From Spirometra erinaceieuropaei (taxonomy: Eukaryota; Platyhelminthes; Cestoda; Diphyllobothriidea; Diphyllobothriidae), in NCBI GenBank assembly GCA_902702965.1, contig CACRXP010000067.1, forward strand, positions 1,013,378-1,077,377: 64,000 nt of DNA, read 5' to 3'. The position numbers and the translations under genes are program-made. A model generated the notes under the pieces. It had not been told where the DNA came from and did not search any database. It saw only the letters and a program-made list of their open reading frames with translations. Positions 1-12,144 of the stretch are shown here, in pieces. Within the stretch, counting starts at the first letter, position 1, and every line of letters starts with the position of its first letter.

Positions 1-91
1 TTTAACAGAAGAAAAATCCTCTCTATAAACACAATATGTTATGTTTACGAACACGCATGTCAATTATATTTAAATCTATTAGGCACCAACC

Positions 92-220
92 GGCCTCATG
101 GCATGTCACCTTATGAAAACCCTTGTTTCTACGACGTCCCCATCGGTGAAATCAATCAAAATCCAGCTTATCTTGTTAAATCCCATCTCAGTTACTTCCA
201 ACGAGTCAAGAATACCACGA
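92..220 (-). repeat. dispersed repeat, copy 1 (partner at 57843-57950)
   Basis: This stretch resembles 57843-57950. Read on the minus strand, both can encode a segment containing F-T-D-G-D-V and then V-F-I-R. Copy 1 has a stop just after that segment and the other copy stays open. The conserved reading suggests a relic of a retroelement protein, but I do not recognise the family. Confidence 0.4.
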
Positions 221-754
221 ATCCCCGGAAAACGGTCTTCGAATCTGCACTCAGAATGTAGGCGGTTGACAAACCGCCATGTATGAAATTACACTAATTC
301 TCGAACGATACATTCTATTCATTTAAAGACTAGGCTACTAAATTAGAGCCCTTTCTGACGTTTTTGGGGCATTGGGCTTTTCTAAAAAATCGACATTTCT
401 AAACAACGCAACACTGTCTTTAATAGTATTTTTATGTTTTTAATACTTTTAAGCGTGCACTTAATTAACCTAGACATTGAACTCATGAAATGGTGTCGGT
501 CTGAGAGTGATTAGCAATCATTCGTAAATTTCGACATATTTCATGAGTTAGGTCACTAACTGTCCTTAGTCCCATTGCGAGGAAAACGCCGGTAAATCTG
601 CGGTCCACCACACAGCCGGCACGTTCCTCGGTCGGCGCGCGGCAGTTGTTCAGTTTTCCAGCCCCAACCCCCTTTGATTCCGAGCTCCTATCCTCTGAGG
701 AGAAATCGGACATTTCCATGTACTTTCCTACAATCCCTATGGACAGGGATATCT
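221..754. other. no recognisable feature
   Basis: AT-rich sequence with short open frames only. I see no motif, repeat or RNA gene here. Confidence 0.5.
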
Positions 755-1000
755 GTTTTGTGTCGCAGTCGTTTCCGGGCTACAGTAGATCCCTTCTGAA
801 TAACCTTAATGATTCATGCTAACCTTTCGGTGTCATGTCTGTAGTTTATTTCCCGGACTACAGTACATTTCTTCTGAATAACCCCACTGACGTAAAGTTA
901 CCTTGCGCTGCCACGTCTGGAGTTTTTTTCCCGGGCTATAGTATATTTCCGCTGAATAATCCCAATGATCCAAGCTAACCTCGGACTGCCATGTCTGGGG
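755..1000. repeat. 78-bp imperfect tandem repeat, about three units
   Basis: Units start near 770, 848 and 926 and share the pattern CCCGG(A/G)CTA(C/T)AGTA, then CTGAATAA, then the stretch leading to GTCTG(G/T)(A/G)GTTT. The period is a multiple of three. The minus frame 833-1090 is open and shows a repeated Q-T-W-Q ... Y-S-P-G-K/N-K-L-Q-T segment. Nothing marks it as a real gene, so it is called a minisatellite. Confidence 0.6.
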
Positions 1001-1133
1001 TTTTTTCACCCCTTGTTCAATCCACGCTGCATGTAAAATATCACTTTTCATGAATATTAGTGTGTTCCGAAAGTAGTTGGGTTTTACCAAAGAGTTACAT
1101 CAACACATGCAGACGACGTTTTTCTGAATATGT

Positions 1134-1375
1134 TTAATCAATAATGCTGCCACCGTCATTTTCAGCGATAGAAGACCAAATGGAAGATAGTTTTTTGATG
1201 CCATCGTCAAAACAATCTATCTCTTTTCCAGAAAAAATGTCTGAAATACTGTTTCTAAACTTCCTCTCTGTTTTTGTGAATGTTTTGCCTCCCACAAAGT
1301 GTTTGACTGATCGAACCAGATGGAAATCCACAGACACTGATTCAGGTGAGCATTGAAGATGTAGGGGGACCTCCT
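1134..1375 (-). pseudogene. mariner-family transposase, C-terminal relic
   Basis: The minus frame holds the end of a mariner transposase. A decayed version of the S-P-D-L-x-x-S-D-Y-H-L-F region is followed by H-F-V-G-G-K-T-F, then a segment ending in G-I-K-K-L-S-S-I-W and a terminal D-G-G-S-I-I-D before the stop. In the family this region follows the third catalytic acid and carries the helix that includes H-F-L-x-G-K-x-F. Sequence further upstream (1380-1800) shows neither the first two catalytic acids nor the DNA-binding helices, so the copy is 5'-truncated or rearranged. No terminal inverted repeat was found beside it. Confidence 0.62.
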
Positions 1376-2165
1376 ATTCTATCGATATTATCATTTCTGG
1401 ATTAGTTTAGCGGCGTATGGTGCTGGATAACGACGAGATATGCGACCCCATCTAGAATGTGGAGGATAGGTCGTCGTGTTGTACGGGTTCGTTGGAGGTA
1501 GAGGTTATATGGGACAGACAGGTTTAAATATATCCGTGCATGATGTTGACAGCGACCCGGAAAATTGAATACTAGCGAAATTTGATGCCAAAAAACCAAA
1601 GGAATCTAAATACAGTACCTGTACAATAAGGCACCAAGTTTAGATATTAAGACAGCGGAATGGCCAATAGAAGTCCAAAGACGAATGAGGTTGGCGAACC
1701 CCATGAGAGTGAAGTTGGAACATTGGCGACATAACACAGCACGACATAACGGTGCAGGACAAGATGGCCAGCAGACGTGAAGTATACCAGATTACCGTGT
1801 ATAACAACCGACAAATAAGCTGAATGTGATATTTAAGCGAACATTTGTCATTTGGAAAAGGCCATCAGCTTACCTGGATTGAACAATACTACTTTTGTAT
1901 GCATCAATAGGCGGAAATGAGAAATATGCACAGTTGGGTCGTATACTGCGTACTTTCCTGGCCACGAGACAGACGTCTTCTCAGATAGCCCTTTCACGTT
2001 CCAGTCGGGCATAATGGATCTTTCATGTTATAATAAACGCAGAGAGAATTTCTGTAGATGGAGTTTTAGTTTGGGAGTTGACAGCGGCTTCTTATCACGT
2101 GATAACCACAATCTTCTCCGTCTTCTGTTATGATACACAACTCATTACTCTGCAGGAATGACAGG
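1376..2165. other. no recognisable feature
   Basis: Only short open frames occur. No repeat shared with the rest of the window was noticed. Confidence 0.4.
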
Positions 2166-2739
2166 TTGTTCTTGACAGGCAGCATGATATTACCGACAAA
2201 GACAATGGAGACTGGAATGGCCATTTCTGGCTTATTAGCCGTCGTCAGCCAGCCATACCCAAGCCCGAAGTGTGGAACACCCGAGCCTCGAACTCGCGAC
2301 CTGTTGGTTTAGAAGTCCACGCCTCTATCCACCGGGCCACGAGCCCGTTGCCCTGTCGGTTTTCGATCGGGAATATACAATGGTAGGGGGCGCTCACCGA
2401 TCGTTCATACGGAACTCACTCGTTCCGTTGTGCCTTATGGGCTCTCTCTCGAGCCCAACCAGCAGCCGCACAGCGGCGCATGATATATAGGCAGAATGGT
2501 ATTACCGACAAAGACAAGGGAGACTGGAATGGCCATTTCTGGCTTATTAGTCGTCGTCAGCCAGCCATACCCAAGCCCGAAGTGTGGAACACCCGAGCCT
2601 CGAACTCGCGACCTGTTGGTTTAGAAGTCCACGCCTCTATCCACCGGTTGGGCTCGAGAGAGAGCCCTTAAGGCACAACGGAACGAGTGAGTTCCGTATG
2701 AACGATCGGTGAGCGCCCCCCACCATTGTTCTTGACAGG
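2166..2739 (-). mobile_element. composite tRNA-derived SINE with 14-bp target duplication
   Basis: The 14-bp word TTGTTCTTGACAGG lies at 2166-2179 and again at 2726-2739 and brackets the element. Inside are a full minus-strand SINE unit (about 2180-2490), a second minus-strand partial unit (about 2490-2646) and a plus-strand leader segment (about 2647-2725). The tRNA-like head at 2274-2345, read on the minus strand, has an A-box-like TGGCCCGGTGG and a B-box-like GAGTTCGAGGC. Its anticodon-loop region CTTCTAA fits derivation from a tRNA-Arg(TCT), as an inference. The leader holds the hairpins GGGCTC/GAGCCC and GGAAC/GTTCC. The left and right ends match those of the element at 22631-23261. Confidence 0.85.
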
Positions 2740-3689
2740 TGGAACCAAAGTTCCATCATTTCATTTTTCTCAAATTCCTTTGAGATGCTTGTGGATAGTT
2801 AAACTTGACGCATTAAATTTTTACGACAAATCTCAGGTACTTTGACGTGGATCTGATTCAGTAGTCTCCTGAGAAATGTACAAATAATGTCATTTGGGAT
2901 GAATGATTAGACAAAACAGTCATCAAGGATAAAACAGATGATTGACTCATGTTTCACAGAAGCGTAAGAACGCAATTACCTTCTAAACACCCAACAATTG
3001 TTAATACAAGGATGCAGTGCAGACCCGCTGCTTTGTAAACACGGCCCCATGTTATGTGAATAAACGTTTCCTTTCCGAATTCCCTACTTCCCCAGTTATT
3101 TTCTACTGTAGATGACTTCGATTTCTACGCCACAAAGTAGATGTTGTATTTGTCGTCTCTAAGACCCTTTCCCTTACCACCCAAAGCCTGACACCCTTTC
3201 TCAAAGGCCACTGTTTTTTCTAAAAGACAAAGGAAAATACACTTTGCGAAACTATCAAATCTGCTTCAGAATCGGCTTGAATGTTGAGCCAATCACTGAA
3301 GAATTCGGTCTGCTCGAAACAGGCTATCTATCGTACTTTTCGTCTTTGCTTTTAACCTTTCATAATTTCATATTAGCCATTGTGTCAGAAAAAAAACTCA
3401 TCTCATTTTGATCACACCTGTGCTGACTCATCGTTGCCATCCGCTTGACGCTTTTCGAAATGTCAGTTTGCTTTGAACCTGCTTAGATTTCCAACTTGTA
3501 GATGTCGCTTTTGCCAGTCGGGGTCTTAAAAGTGGGCCTGGTCATTAAGTCAGGTTATTGATGCTGGATCAGCGAGCCACAGCACAATCGGAACATGATG
3601 CACGCCATTGTCGGTATTTTGTGGTTTTTTTTGGCCCCATGGAAGGTTGGCGCCATCCATGTCTACTGTAAAGGCCTGTTAAAGTTTGA
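2740..3689. other. no recognisable feature
   Basis: AT-rich sequence with no long frame and no repeat I could match inside the window. Confidence 0.4.
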
Positions 3690-4036
3690 ATGACATATTT
3701 ACGAGGTCATTACTGCACCATAGATGATGGCAGATCACCTCATGTGCGTACGATAGTTGACACCTGTTCTCCGCTAGCTTCCAATAAATGTCAGGGCTCC
3801 GTTGAGACAGGGGAGATGTCGTCGGGGACTGCGCGCACACATTTAGAGTTACAACGAAGTGCATCCACATCGAATAACACAAAAACGATAACCTATCACC
3901 AGTCTGCTTTCCTGGTGTGGCATTCATGATGATTGAATAATACGCAAAAATTCCAGCTGATCTAGGCCATCGAGAGAGAGATAAAAGGACATCAGGAACT
4001 TTAATCACAATAAGGCCTACTCAGTATCGACATACA
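3690..4036. repeat. 340-bp direct repeat, copy 1
   Basis: This block recurs nearly unchanged at 4619-4963, with only scattered substitutions and small indels. The two copies flank a truncated palindromic-type MITE. The pair looks like a local duplication. It is short for an LTR, and no primer-binding site or polypurine tract was noticed between the copies. Confidence 0.85.
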
Positions 4037-4618
4037 GTGCATGACCGATCTCATGATATGTTGGTCGAAATTCTCGAATGCGTATTCGAGTGGGTGGGGT
4101 TGTAATATTCATTAGCTGGCAGCATAATCCTATGGTATTTCGGACTCGCCAGGATTTTCGGCTTTTGGATGGATTTCTTTTTGGCCTCCTGTGGAAAGCA
4201 CACTCGGTAAAAAATGATTACTTATGTAGCATACATGTTTCCCATTGCTTTTCGATGGTCCTATAAATTCAAATATATTTTATGTAAACCATGCGCAAAA
4301 TTTGCTTTCTTCTTCTCGTTTTATAGGCAATCACATTTTCTTCATATTTTATGCTCGAAGAAAACGTATATTTTGGTTTTGAAAAAAGTTTCTTATTACG
4401 ACATTTTTAAGATCGTACGACGTCCATGCATACAGTACCGCACATGTCCGTTTACCAGTGCTCTTCATGAAACGTTCTATATGGTATCTTCTTAAAGGCA
4501 TAGGGGAATCTATGATTTTCCTTACGCGGAAAGCGTGCACCTTGTAGAATGAAATCGACACCGCTAATGCAATGGCAGATCAGCCTCAAAATTATTCGGG
4601 AATTAGAAAACTTTTTTA
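4037..4618 (+). mobile_element. MITE, left half only (CAGTG-type end)
   Basis: It begins TACAGTGCATGACC and continues with CTCATGATATGTTGG, matching the left ends at 5449, 36640 and 48171. It carries the left arm (GGACTCG near 4141, AAAATGATTACTTA near 4210) and a central part. It stops before the mirrored right arm, where the second copy of the 340-bp repeat begins. Confidence 0.75.
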
Positions 4619-4963
4619 AATGACATATTTGCGAGGTCATTACTGCACCATAGATGATGGCAGATCACCTCATGTGCGTACGATAGTTGACACCTGTTCT
4701 CCGCTAGCTTCCAATAAATGTCAGGGCTCCTTTGAGACAGGGAAGATGTCGTCGGGGGCTGCGCGCATACATTTAGAGTTACAACGAAGTGCATCCACAT
4801 CGAATAACACAACAACAACCTATCAGCAGTCTGCTCTCCTGGTGTGGCATTCATGAAGATTGAATAATAGGCAAAAATTTCAGCTGATCTAGGCCATCGA
4901 GGGAGAGCTGAAAGGACACCAGGATCTTGAATCACAACAAGGCCTACTCAATATTGGCATAAG
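4619..4963. repeat. 340-bp direct repeat, copy 2
   Basis: Same sequence and orientation as 3690-4036. Sequence after copy 2 is unrelated to that after copy 1, so this is not a longer tandem array. Confidence 0.85.
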
Positions 4964-5448
4964 ACTAAGAAGAGAAGGACAGTAATTTGCAAAAAACGAA
5001 CATAAGTGTGGGTTAAAGTACTGGGAATTACTGTGGCGAAGTCGGATCCCCAGTATGAACCAGTTCTTGACTCGCTGTAGGTAAACTATCTCGATGCAGT
5101 GCAGTTTTTGATCTGGTTTGAGAAAGACAACAACACGCTTTATTGTGAAAGTATGTGCCCCTGAAGCGGACCACGCGGTAGATGCGCTGAACCAGAGTGA
5201 GGGCTAGATCGAGGTCCTTCAGGCGTTATTGGGAATGCGTCGCCGTAACTAGTTCCAGAATTGGGAGTGCGAAGGAACGCCCAGGTGCAGGTGCAAGCCG
5301 CACCAGTCGGGGTCCGAGTCGTTCCGAGTTCCAGGTGTATATACAAGTAAAGAAGGGGATTAATCGAACGCCAGAACAGCAGATCAAGAAAACTCAAAGT
5401 TGGCTCACCGGTTTCCGGTTTAGTGGCAGAACTGGTTAGAAAAGATTG
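4964..5448. other. no recognisable feature
   Basis: GC content rises at 5150-5340. A plus frame at 5197-5439 is open but shows no domain I recognise. Confidence 0.4.
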
Positions 5449-6340
5449 CGCTGTGAGTGACCGATCTCATGAAATGTTGGCTGAAATTTTGAAATGCGTT
5501 TTCGATTAGGAAGGATTACTTAGACGTGGTTGTAATACCCATTGTCCTGGAGCATAATCCTATATTAGTTCGGACTCGGCAGGATGTAAGCTTTCACCGT
5601 TTTTCAATCTTTTGTTGAAACCGTACTTGGCAAAAAAGGACTACTTAATTAGCATGCATTTTTCCCATTGATTTTTGCTGGTTTTGAAGGTGTTTAATTA
5701 GGTTTTATGAAAGTTTCTAATTATGCGATTTTTTGAGACCGCGCAATGTCCACTCATATAGCATCGTACATGTTCGTTTGCCACTGCTCCTCATGAAATG
5801 TACAACATGGTCCGCATCCATTACAAAATTTTATGGATCCTATATAGTATCTTTGAAAGATATAGAAGAATACGTGGCTTTCTTTACGCGGAACGCATGC
5901 ATCTTGTAGACTGAAATCACCAAGCGCTAATGCAACAAATGATCAGGCTGCAAACTATTCGGCAATCAGAAAACTTTTCTAAAACCTGATTATACCCCTT
6001 TTTCGAGTGTAAAATACAAAGAAGACGTGATTCTCTACCAAACGACTGAAAGAAAGCATATTTTTGTGCCTGGTTTTTACGAAATATATTTAAATTTGGA
6101 AGACCATCAAAAATCAATGGGAAAAATACATGCTAATTAAGTAGTCATTTTGTACCAAGTACGGCTTCTACAGAAGATTGAAAAGTGGTGCATTCGAAAG
6201 CTTACATCCTGCCGAACTAAGATAGAATTATGCCGCAGAACAATGAGTATTACAACCACGTCTAAGTAAACCTTCCTAATCGAAAACGTATTTCCGAATT
6301 CCGGCCAACATTTCATGAGATCGGTTACTCACTGTACTTT
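5449..6340. mobile_element. long palindromic MITE, type alpha
   Basis: The left end CTGTGAGTGACCGATCTCAT and the right end ATGAGATCGGTTACTCACTG are inverted copies, and homology continues inward for several hundred bases on both sides. Examples are the inverted pair around GTTTTCGATTAGGAAGG, and the TTAGTTCGG...GGCAGGATGTAAGC block of the left arm with its right-arm mirror. The left arm lacks about 130 bp present in the right. A TA follows the right end. No open frame is shared between copies, so the element is non-autonomous. Confidence 0.85.
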
Positions 6341-6429
6341 GTGGACAATGGTACCTAGTGGTACGCCTAGGTGCGGGTTTACGCCACGCCAACCTCCGTT
6401 GTCTTCACATCCCTGTTTATCTTGACGTG

Positions 6430-6560
6430 GTCATGACACCGGACCCAGGCGGGAGAGGGTGCGGTAAATGCTGCGCAAGTCTTGAGCAAGTCACTGTACC
6501 TGCTTTCACTCCACAATGGAGCAGACGGTGGATACCGTCGGCCACAACGGTCGAAGTTCC
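6430..6560 (-). repeat. RG dispersed repeat, fragment
   Basis: GACACCGGACCCAGGCGGGA followed by GTGCGGTAAATGCTG matches the reverse of the copies at 21800-22280 and 51585-51827, with an internal deletion. GTCACTGTACCTGCT and GTCGGCCACAACGG continue the match. Confidence 0.65.
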
Positions 6561-6957
6561 AAAATTTTTCATAAAAAACCCCCTCCATTTAATATGAATA
6601 AATAGGAGTACGCAAAATAAAGAGCATTAGAAGATTATAAAAGCGAAGTTTCGACTTCAAACTGCAGTTTTCCTCGTCAATGACAATAGTAGGTGATTAA
6701 GGTGCAAAATTTGCGTCGAATTTTTTTCGGAACTGTACCATCGTGGCGTACATTTTCCCAAAAGGACAAAAAACAACGGTACATACTGAGTATGGTAGGC
6801 CAATTAATGTGCAATGATAGAAATTTAATGTGTAGGGAGAGCAGAAAGAATGGATGACGCAATTTCAAAAGCCCATGAATGAAGATTCCAAAGGCAAAAA
6901 AACATCCAAAGAACGTCCGAATACGGGTTTACGTGAAACGGGCATAAACATCCGTGT
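6561..6957. other. no recognisable feature
   Basis: AT-rich sequence with short frames only and no shared repeat. Confidence 0.4.
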
Positions 6958-7306
6958 AATATTTCCGACAATCACAAGGGCGACTGGAATGACCGCTTCT
7001 AGCTTATTAGCCGTCGTCAGACAATCACATTCAATCCCGAAGCGTGGAACACCTGGGGCTCGTTTCTGCGACCTCTTGATTATAAGTCCAACGCCCCGAA
7101 CCACTGAGTCACGGGCTCGTTGTCCTGTCGGTTACAATCGGGACTGACAACGGTTAGTGAGCTAGAAATGGTCATTCCAGTAGCCCTTTTCTTTGTCGGT
7201 AATATTATTCCGCTGATGTGCGGCTGCGGATTGGGCTCGGGAGAGAGCCCGTAAGCACAACGGGATGAGTAAATTCCATAGCACTATCGGCGAGCCCCCT
7301 CCTACC
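6958..7306 (-). mobile_element. composite tRNA-derived SINE, older copy
   Basis: The left end TTTCCGACAATCACAAGGGC is the reversed SINE tail, the tRNA-like head (about 7050-7120) is on the minus strand, and a plus-strand tail and leader follow. The leader keeps the GGGCTC...GAGCCC hairpin at about 7215-7235. The right end CGAGCCCCCTCCTACCAT matches the composites at 2166 and 22631. It is more diverged than those, and no target duplication was found. Confidence 0.72.
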
Positions 7307-7314
7307 ATAAACGT

Positions 7315-8321
7315 ACAGTAAGTGGGCCAACTCATGAAATGTCAATCGAAATTCCGAAATGCGTTTTCGTTTCGAAAAAATTAATTAAGTAGGGTTGTAA
7401 AACTAATCATTGTGTAGCAAAATTCCATAATAATTTACTTATATCGCGATGCCGAATTTCGAACGAACATCTTTCCGACCGCGTTCAAAAACAAAACTCT
7501 GTAAAAAACGACTACTTAGGTAGCATGCATTTTTCTAATTAATTTTTGACGCCCTCAATAATTCAATTATATTTCATAAAAATCATGTGCCAAACTATCC
7601 ACTTTTTTACTCATTCGATAGTCAATTACTTCTTCTTCTTCTTCCAATTTTATGGCGAAAGGAAGGGTGTAATTCGGTTATCAATAAGTTTCCAGGTGTG
7701 AGATTTTTTGATATCGTGAAATGGCCGTTCATAAGACGTCAAATCTCTGCATTTACCAATGTGGTTTGTAAAGGTAACAATATGGCTTGAATCCACTGTT
7801 AAATTTTATGAAACCAATGTGGTCTTCTCTGACTACCGTACAGAAATGTATGGTTTTCCGTGCGCAGAAAATATATGGCTTGTAGTTTGCAAACCCTGAA
7901 TGCAAGTGTAACGACAGGTCGAGTTTAAAATTATTCGGGAATTGGGAAAGTTTTTGGAAACCGAATTATACCCATCCTTCGAGTATACAATTCACAGTAG
8001 ACGTCATTTTCTGCCGAGTGAGCAAAAGAATGAGTATTTTTGCACATGATTTCTATGAAATTTAATTGAATTTTCAGTGGCATTGAAAATCAATGAGAAA
8101 AATGCATGATAGTTAAGTAGTCGTTTTTTACAGAGTGCAGTTTTTGTATGCGGCTGGAAAGATGTTTGTTCGAAAGCCGGCATCCTAAGATGAGTAAATT
8201 ATTATTATAGAATTTTGCTATAAAATGATTAGTTTTACAATTCTACTTAATTATTCTTTTCGAAACGAACACGCATTTCGGAATTTCGGTTAACATTTCA
8301 TGAGTTAGTCCACCTACTGTT
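7315..8321. mobile_element. long palindromic MITE, type beta
   Basis: The left end ACAGTAAGTGGGCCAACTCA is mirrored at the right by TGAGTTAGTCCACCTACTGT, and both arms run several hundred bases with matching internal blocks. The ends belong to a second subfamily, AGTAGGTGGGCTAACTCATG, also seen at 18241-18707 and at the Tc1-type element 54303-56664. A TA precedes the left CAG. No transposase frame is present. Confidence 0.85.
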
Positions 8322-11300
8322 AGTTTACAAAATGCTAACTGCCAAGTTAGCTTAAACCGAAATGTATTTAAAAATTTACACACGGTTGCATTTTTCTCCC
8401 CAAATTTAAAAATTCTTGAAGAGGAACTACTGCGAAGCGATACCTATGAGTGCTTCTGTTCTCTTGAAAATTTCCTTCCTAACTAATCTATCGGTATTGA
8501 TTCGCTTGTTATATCCTCACCGAGGCTACTAGTTAAATGCTATGATGCATGGGCCGTCTATCTTGTTCCGTTACAGGACACAACTGCTAGGGCTTCGCCT
8601 CACGTCTGGGTCACTCGGGGGTTCCCCGTGTGCACTCCATTTCTGGATCGAAGTTGAAACTATTTGTAAGGAGGAATTTTGCCTTAAGTTCTTGTACTAA
8701 TTTCTGGGGGGAATAAAAAGCCTACAAATAGTAGATCGATGTTTAAACGACGTGTTTTGCTTATCAACCCTAGCGAATTGAAATTCGACTGGACTTCTAA
8801 ATGCCCAGTTCGTTGTTCCGTAGGGGAAAATTTTAAAAAACCTTGAATGACTCGTCTCAGGAGTATTCCAGTGGACATGTTTGATTCTTTTACCTTTGAC
8901 AGACAACAGTTAGTCAAACCTAGACAGGGCAGATCCAGGGTTTCGTTCCGATTCAGTTGGTAGTTGAAATGAGACATTTTGACCTGTAGGGTGGTTAAAT
9001 GACGTCCGCAGAATGTTTTGGAAATCGCTGGGCGTGATAACCTTTCCAAATCCTCTCTAACTAAGGTTTCCAGGGGTTTACACAACGTAACAGCTGAATA
9101 ACATGTAGGCAATCAGATCTTGCATTTTCACTTATAGGCTTGCGCATGGTAGCGTCGAAGAAAATTCAGATTATTTTTCTTTACACGCCAAAGTCTTCCG
9201 CCGAAGTTTACAAAGAATGATTTTCCCCTTCCAAATAATAAACATAAAATGTGTTCTCCGCTCGAACGACCGGTAAACCAAATACTTTTGCAGTTCTTTT
9301 TACAGTGCGCGTCAAAGCTCAGAGACCACTGAGCGAACGTTTTCAGGACCTATTTAAACGGAAAATATCGCTTGAGTGGGGTCTTAGAATTAATCAGTAG
9401 GGAGATACTTTCAGTCCCATGTGGCTTTTTGAGCTATTACCTTTGCAGCCAGCTGTGCAAATAACGGTTGGAAAGTACTGACTACGCAAGTACTGTTTAC
9501 GTCCTGCACTGTCCTTCGGTACCAACACCAAGTTTATGTTTATTTCATCAAAAATGAATGCTGAAGTGCCTATTTATTATGCTAGTTCGATATGAAAGGA
9601 CGTCATAGTAGGTTGAACCTGAGGGAACAGATTATCGAATTTTCAAAATAATGCAACAGTGAGAAGTTTTTACACGCTCATATGTAATCTCCAGGCAATA
9701 GGGCTAACAAAGCGCGACTTAATTGCTATTAATTTCGATAATTTTTAAGCGCTAGAATGTCTGTCTATGATGACATGCAGCAGTTAAAGCGGAAGAATAT
9801 GCCAGTTGCTCAGTTAGCAGCCTGTTTCTAAGAGTAACTTTAAAGCCACTCATTTCAAAGACAGCACTCTACCCTGTGCGAAAGGAGATGGAATTGTGCT
9901 ATCTGTTGCTAGCTTGGGAATCGTGCCTAATTTATATTTTCTCTTAAAAGACGCATCGAATTATTTCAAACCCGTTTTTTTAACTTTAAGCTTCCCTTGA
10001 GTGCAACCAAGGCATTCTAATGTCAATAAAAGTGCCTAGTGGCAAGCATTTTTGTAGACATGTCTAACGAAGTCCTGATACGCACACTAAAAATCGAGAA
10101 CTCTTGTAAGAACGCTCGACCTTGGGCGTGAGGTGTTTACAAAACGTCTGAGTAGCTTCCGCTCCATAAGGCGAAGGGAGGAAGCCGGCGCGGTTTCGCC
10201 TGTCAAGTGTGAGGCATCTTCAGTTCATGTAGCCCACGTAAAAGAGGACTCGAATGTTGCCCAAAATAGCGCCTGAGCACTTTTTTTATTGCATGCGATC
10301 AACCTCGCGAGTTTCCCACCATTCTGACAGCTGTAACGGCACGCATGTCCGCGTATTTTTGGTTATTTCTAGCTTAATGCCGAAATGTGAGTAATGCACT
10401 CACCCCCGTGCAATTGGAGCCACTCTCTCAGAAGATACTGAACACGATGAGTGGAAATTAAAAGAACTGGGGTCGCCAATACATGCAAATGCAACCAGGA
10501 CTCAAGGTCCGCATTGAGTTAGTCCGGCCACGTCTTTCTATAGCGCACGACAGGGGTGTGTCCACGGAAAAATGAAAGAAACACACTTGCTTTGGAGGAC
10601 GAAGTCCAGGCGCTGACTGGGCTAAAGTCGGAGTTATCGCGGCACACCCGCCAATTGAACGAATTGCTCGATATAACCCTCACGCACTGTCATCCAAACT
10701 AAAAATGAAACGCCTCATTGTACTTTTAGGCGAAGGCCTAAACAGCTTTTCCTGCATGCGTAAGTACATGCACTGAGTTATACGACATCGTGGTGAGTTG
10801 AGCTCACTAACCCAAGCTGCGTGGACCAATGGGCTTATCGGTACTTGAGTTTAATCCTTCAAACATTGTCATATTTTGGTCAAATGGATCTACAGCTACT
10901 TGCAAAAGAGCATAAGTGCCGGAAACCCGATCCCCATGAATGATGGAGGTATCAATATATCTGACAGTGTAAGCAAAAGTTAGGCATTTTTCGCAATTCT
11001 TCCAGTTTATTTTCATAAAAAAGTAGACGGCATTCCATCCTGTTACGAGATCGCGGAAGCGTCAATTATGACAGAGGCGAGGAAGCCATATGCCACGATG
11101 ACCTGGTTTTTGTTCCCCGAGTGGAGTCGCATACTGCATCCGTGCCTGGAAACATTTCTGGCAGAAAATTCCCGAATACGCGAATCTTTAATTTTACTTT
11201 GTGTGGAATTATAGATGATTACCAAATCAACGCTTGAACGCCATCAAGCGGCAATGAGAACTTTTAGTATACAGAAAGTATGGAATCAAATTTAATAATT

Positions 11301-12129
11301 ACATATTTTAGGAGAAGTAGGAAACTCGCTGAAAATTGCGGACTACGTCAAAGTTCTACCATTTTGCCAGCAAAAACGTCCTCTTCTGAATAAGTGCCCA
11401 TTTCTAAATTTCGAAAGTAAATCGACGTTTTGCAGACTAGTTCTAGGGGCTGAAATTGGTTGGCCATCCGTCTGTTCTAGATCCGTTTAATGATGTTTTA
11501 GAAGTGACGTGAGTCGCCTAGAGGAAACCTTATACCGATTCCAAAAATTACACAGAAGGGGACTGACAGAAATTTCTTTTTATGAGTTTTTCCAAGATCG
11601 AAATTAATATCCCCCCAAAATAGATCTCCAGCGTACTAGTAACGTCATTATATGACTATAATTATTCGAAAGCTTGCGCTATATGTGGTGGTACGAGAAT
11701 GGCTAAATTCCTCTGTAGTTGTGCAGCAATGCTGCACTCGAACATTATACGCGTTAGCTGAACACCGTATAATGTGCTCGAATGCGAATATGGCTGTAGT
11801 ATGAGGTTCGCAGTGATTATTTTCAGCGAATGGAGACCTGAAGGCCGGGCCGCAATAGCTACTTCTCACTGTAACCCACATGGCCCAATCAAGGGGGGGG
11901 GGGAAGCCAGCTGCCCCGCAGCAGCTTGGTGAACGTCTTGAGGACGAGGTCGTGTAGACGGGCTGTTAAGCTCCGGCCGACTTGACAGTGTTTCCATTGG
12001 AGCATGCTGGGTGCTGGAGAATAGAATGTGGTTGAGGCTGCATAGGCCTGTCTCATCAAAAAGTACTTTATCCCCAAGTCCCCATCCTGCGATTACTGTG
12101 GGACACACGGTAGACCTCAGTGTTCACAC
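8322..12129. other. long stretch without recognisable genes or repeats
   Basis: The largest frame is 8684-9112 on the minus strand (142 codons). It has no recognisable domain, signal peptide or repeat similarity and may be chance. A poly-G run lies near 11893-11902. I saw no tRNA, hairpin array or transposon end here. Together with 37346-39559 this is among the longest featureless stretches of the window and a candidate for unique sequence. Confidence 0.4.
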
Positions 12130-12144
12130 CGGCGGGACTGACGT

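Noticed and set aside
3690..4963. LTR retrotransposon with 340-bp LTRs
   Set aside because: The interior is half a MITE, with no primer-binding site, polypurine tract or pol.
8684..9112. 142-codon minus frame as a gene
   Set aside because: No domain, no homology noticed and no supporting splice or promoter signals; a chance frame of this length is plausible in 64 kb.
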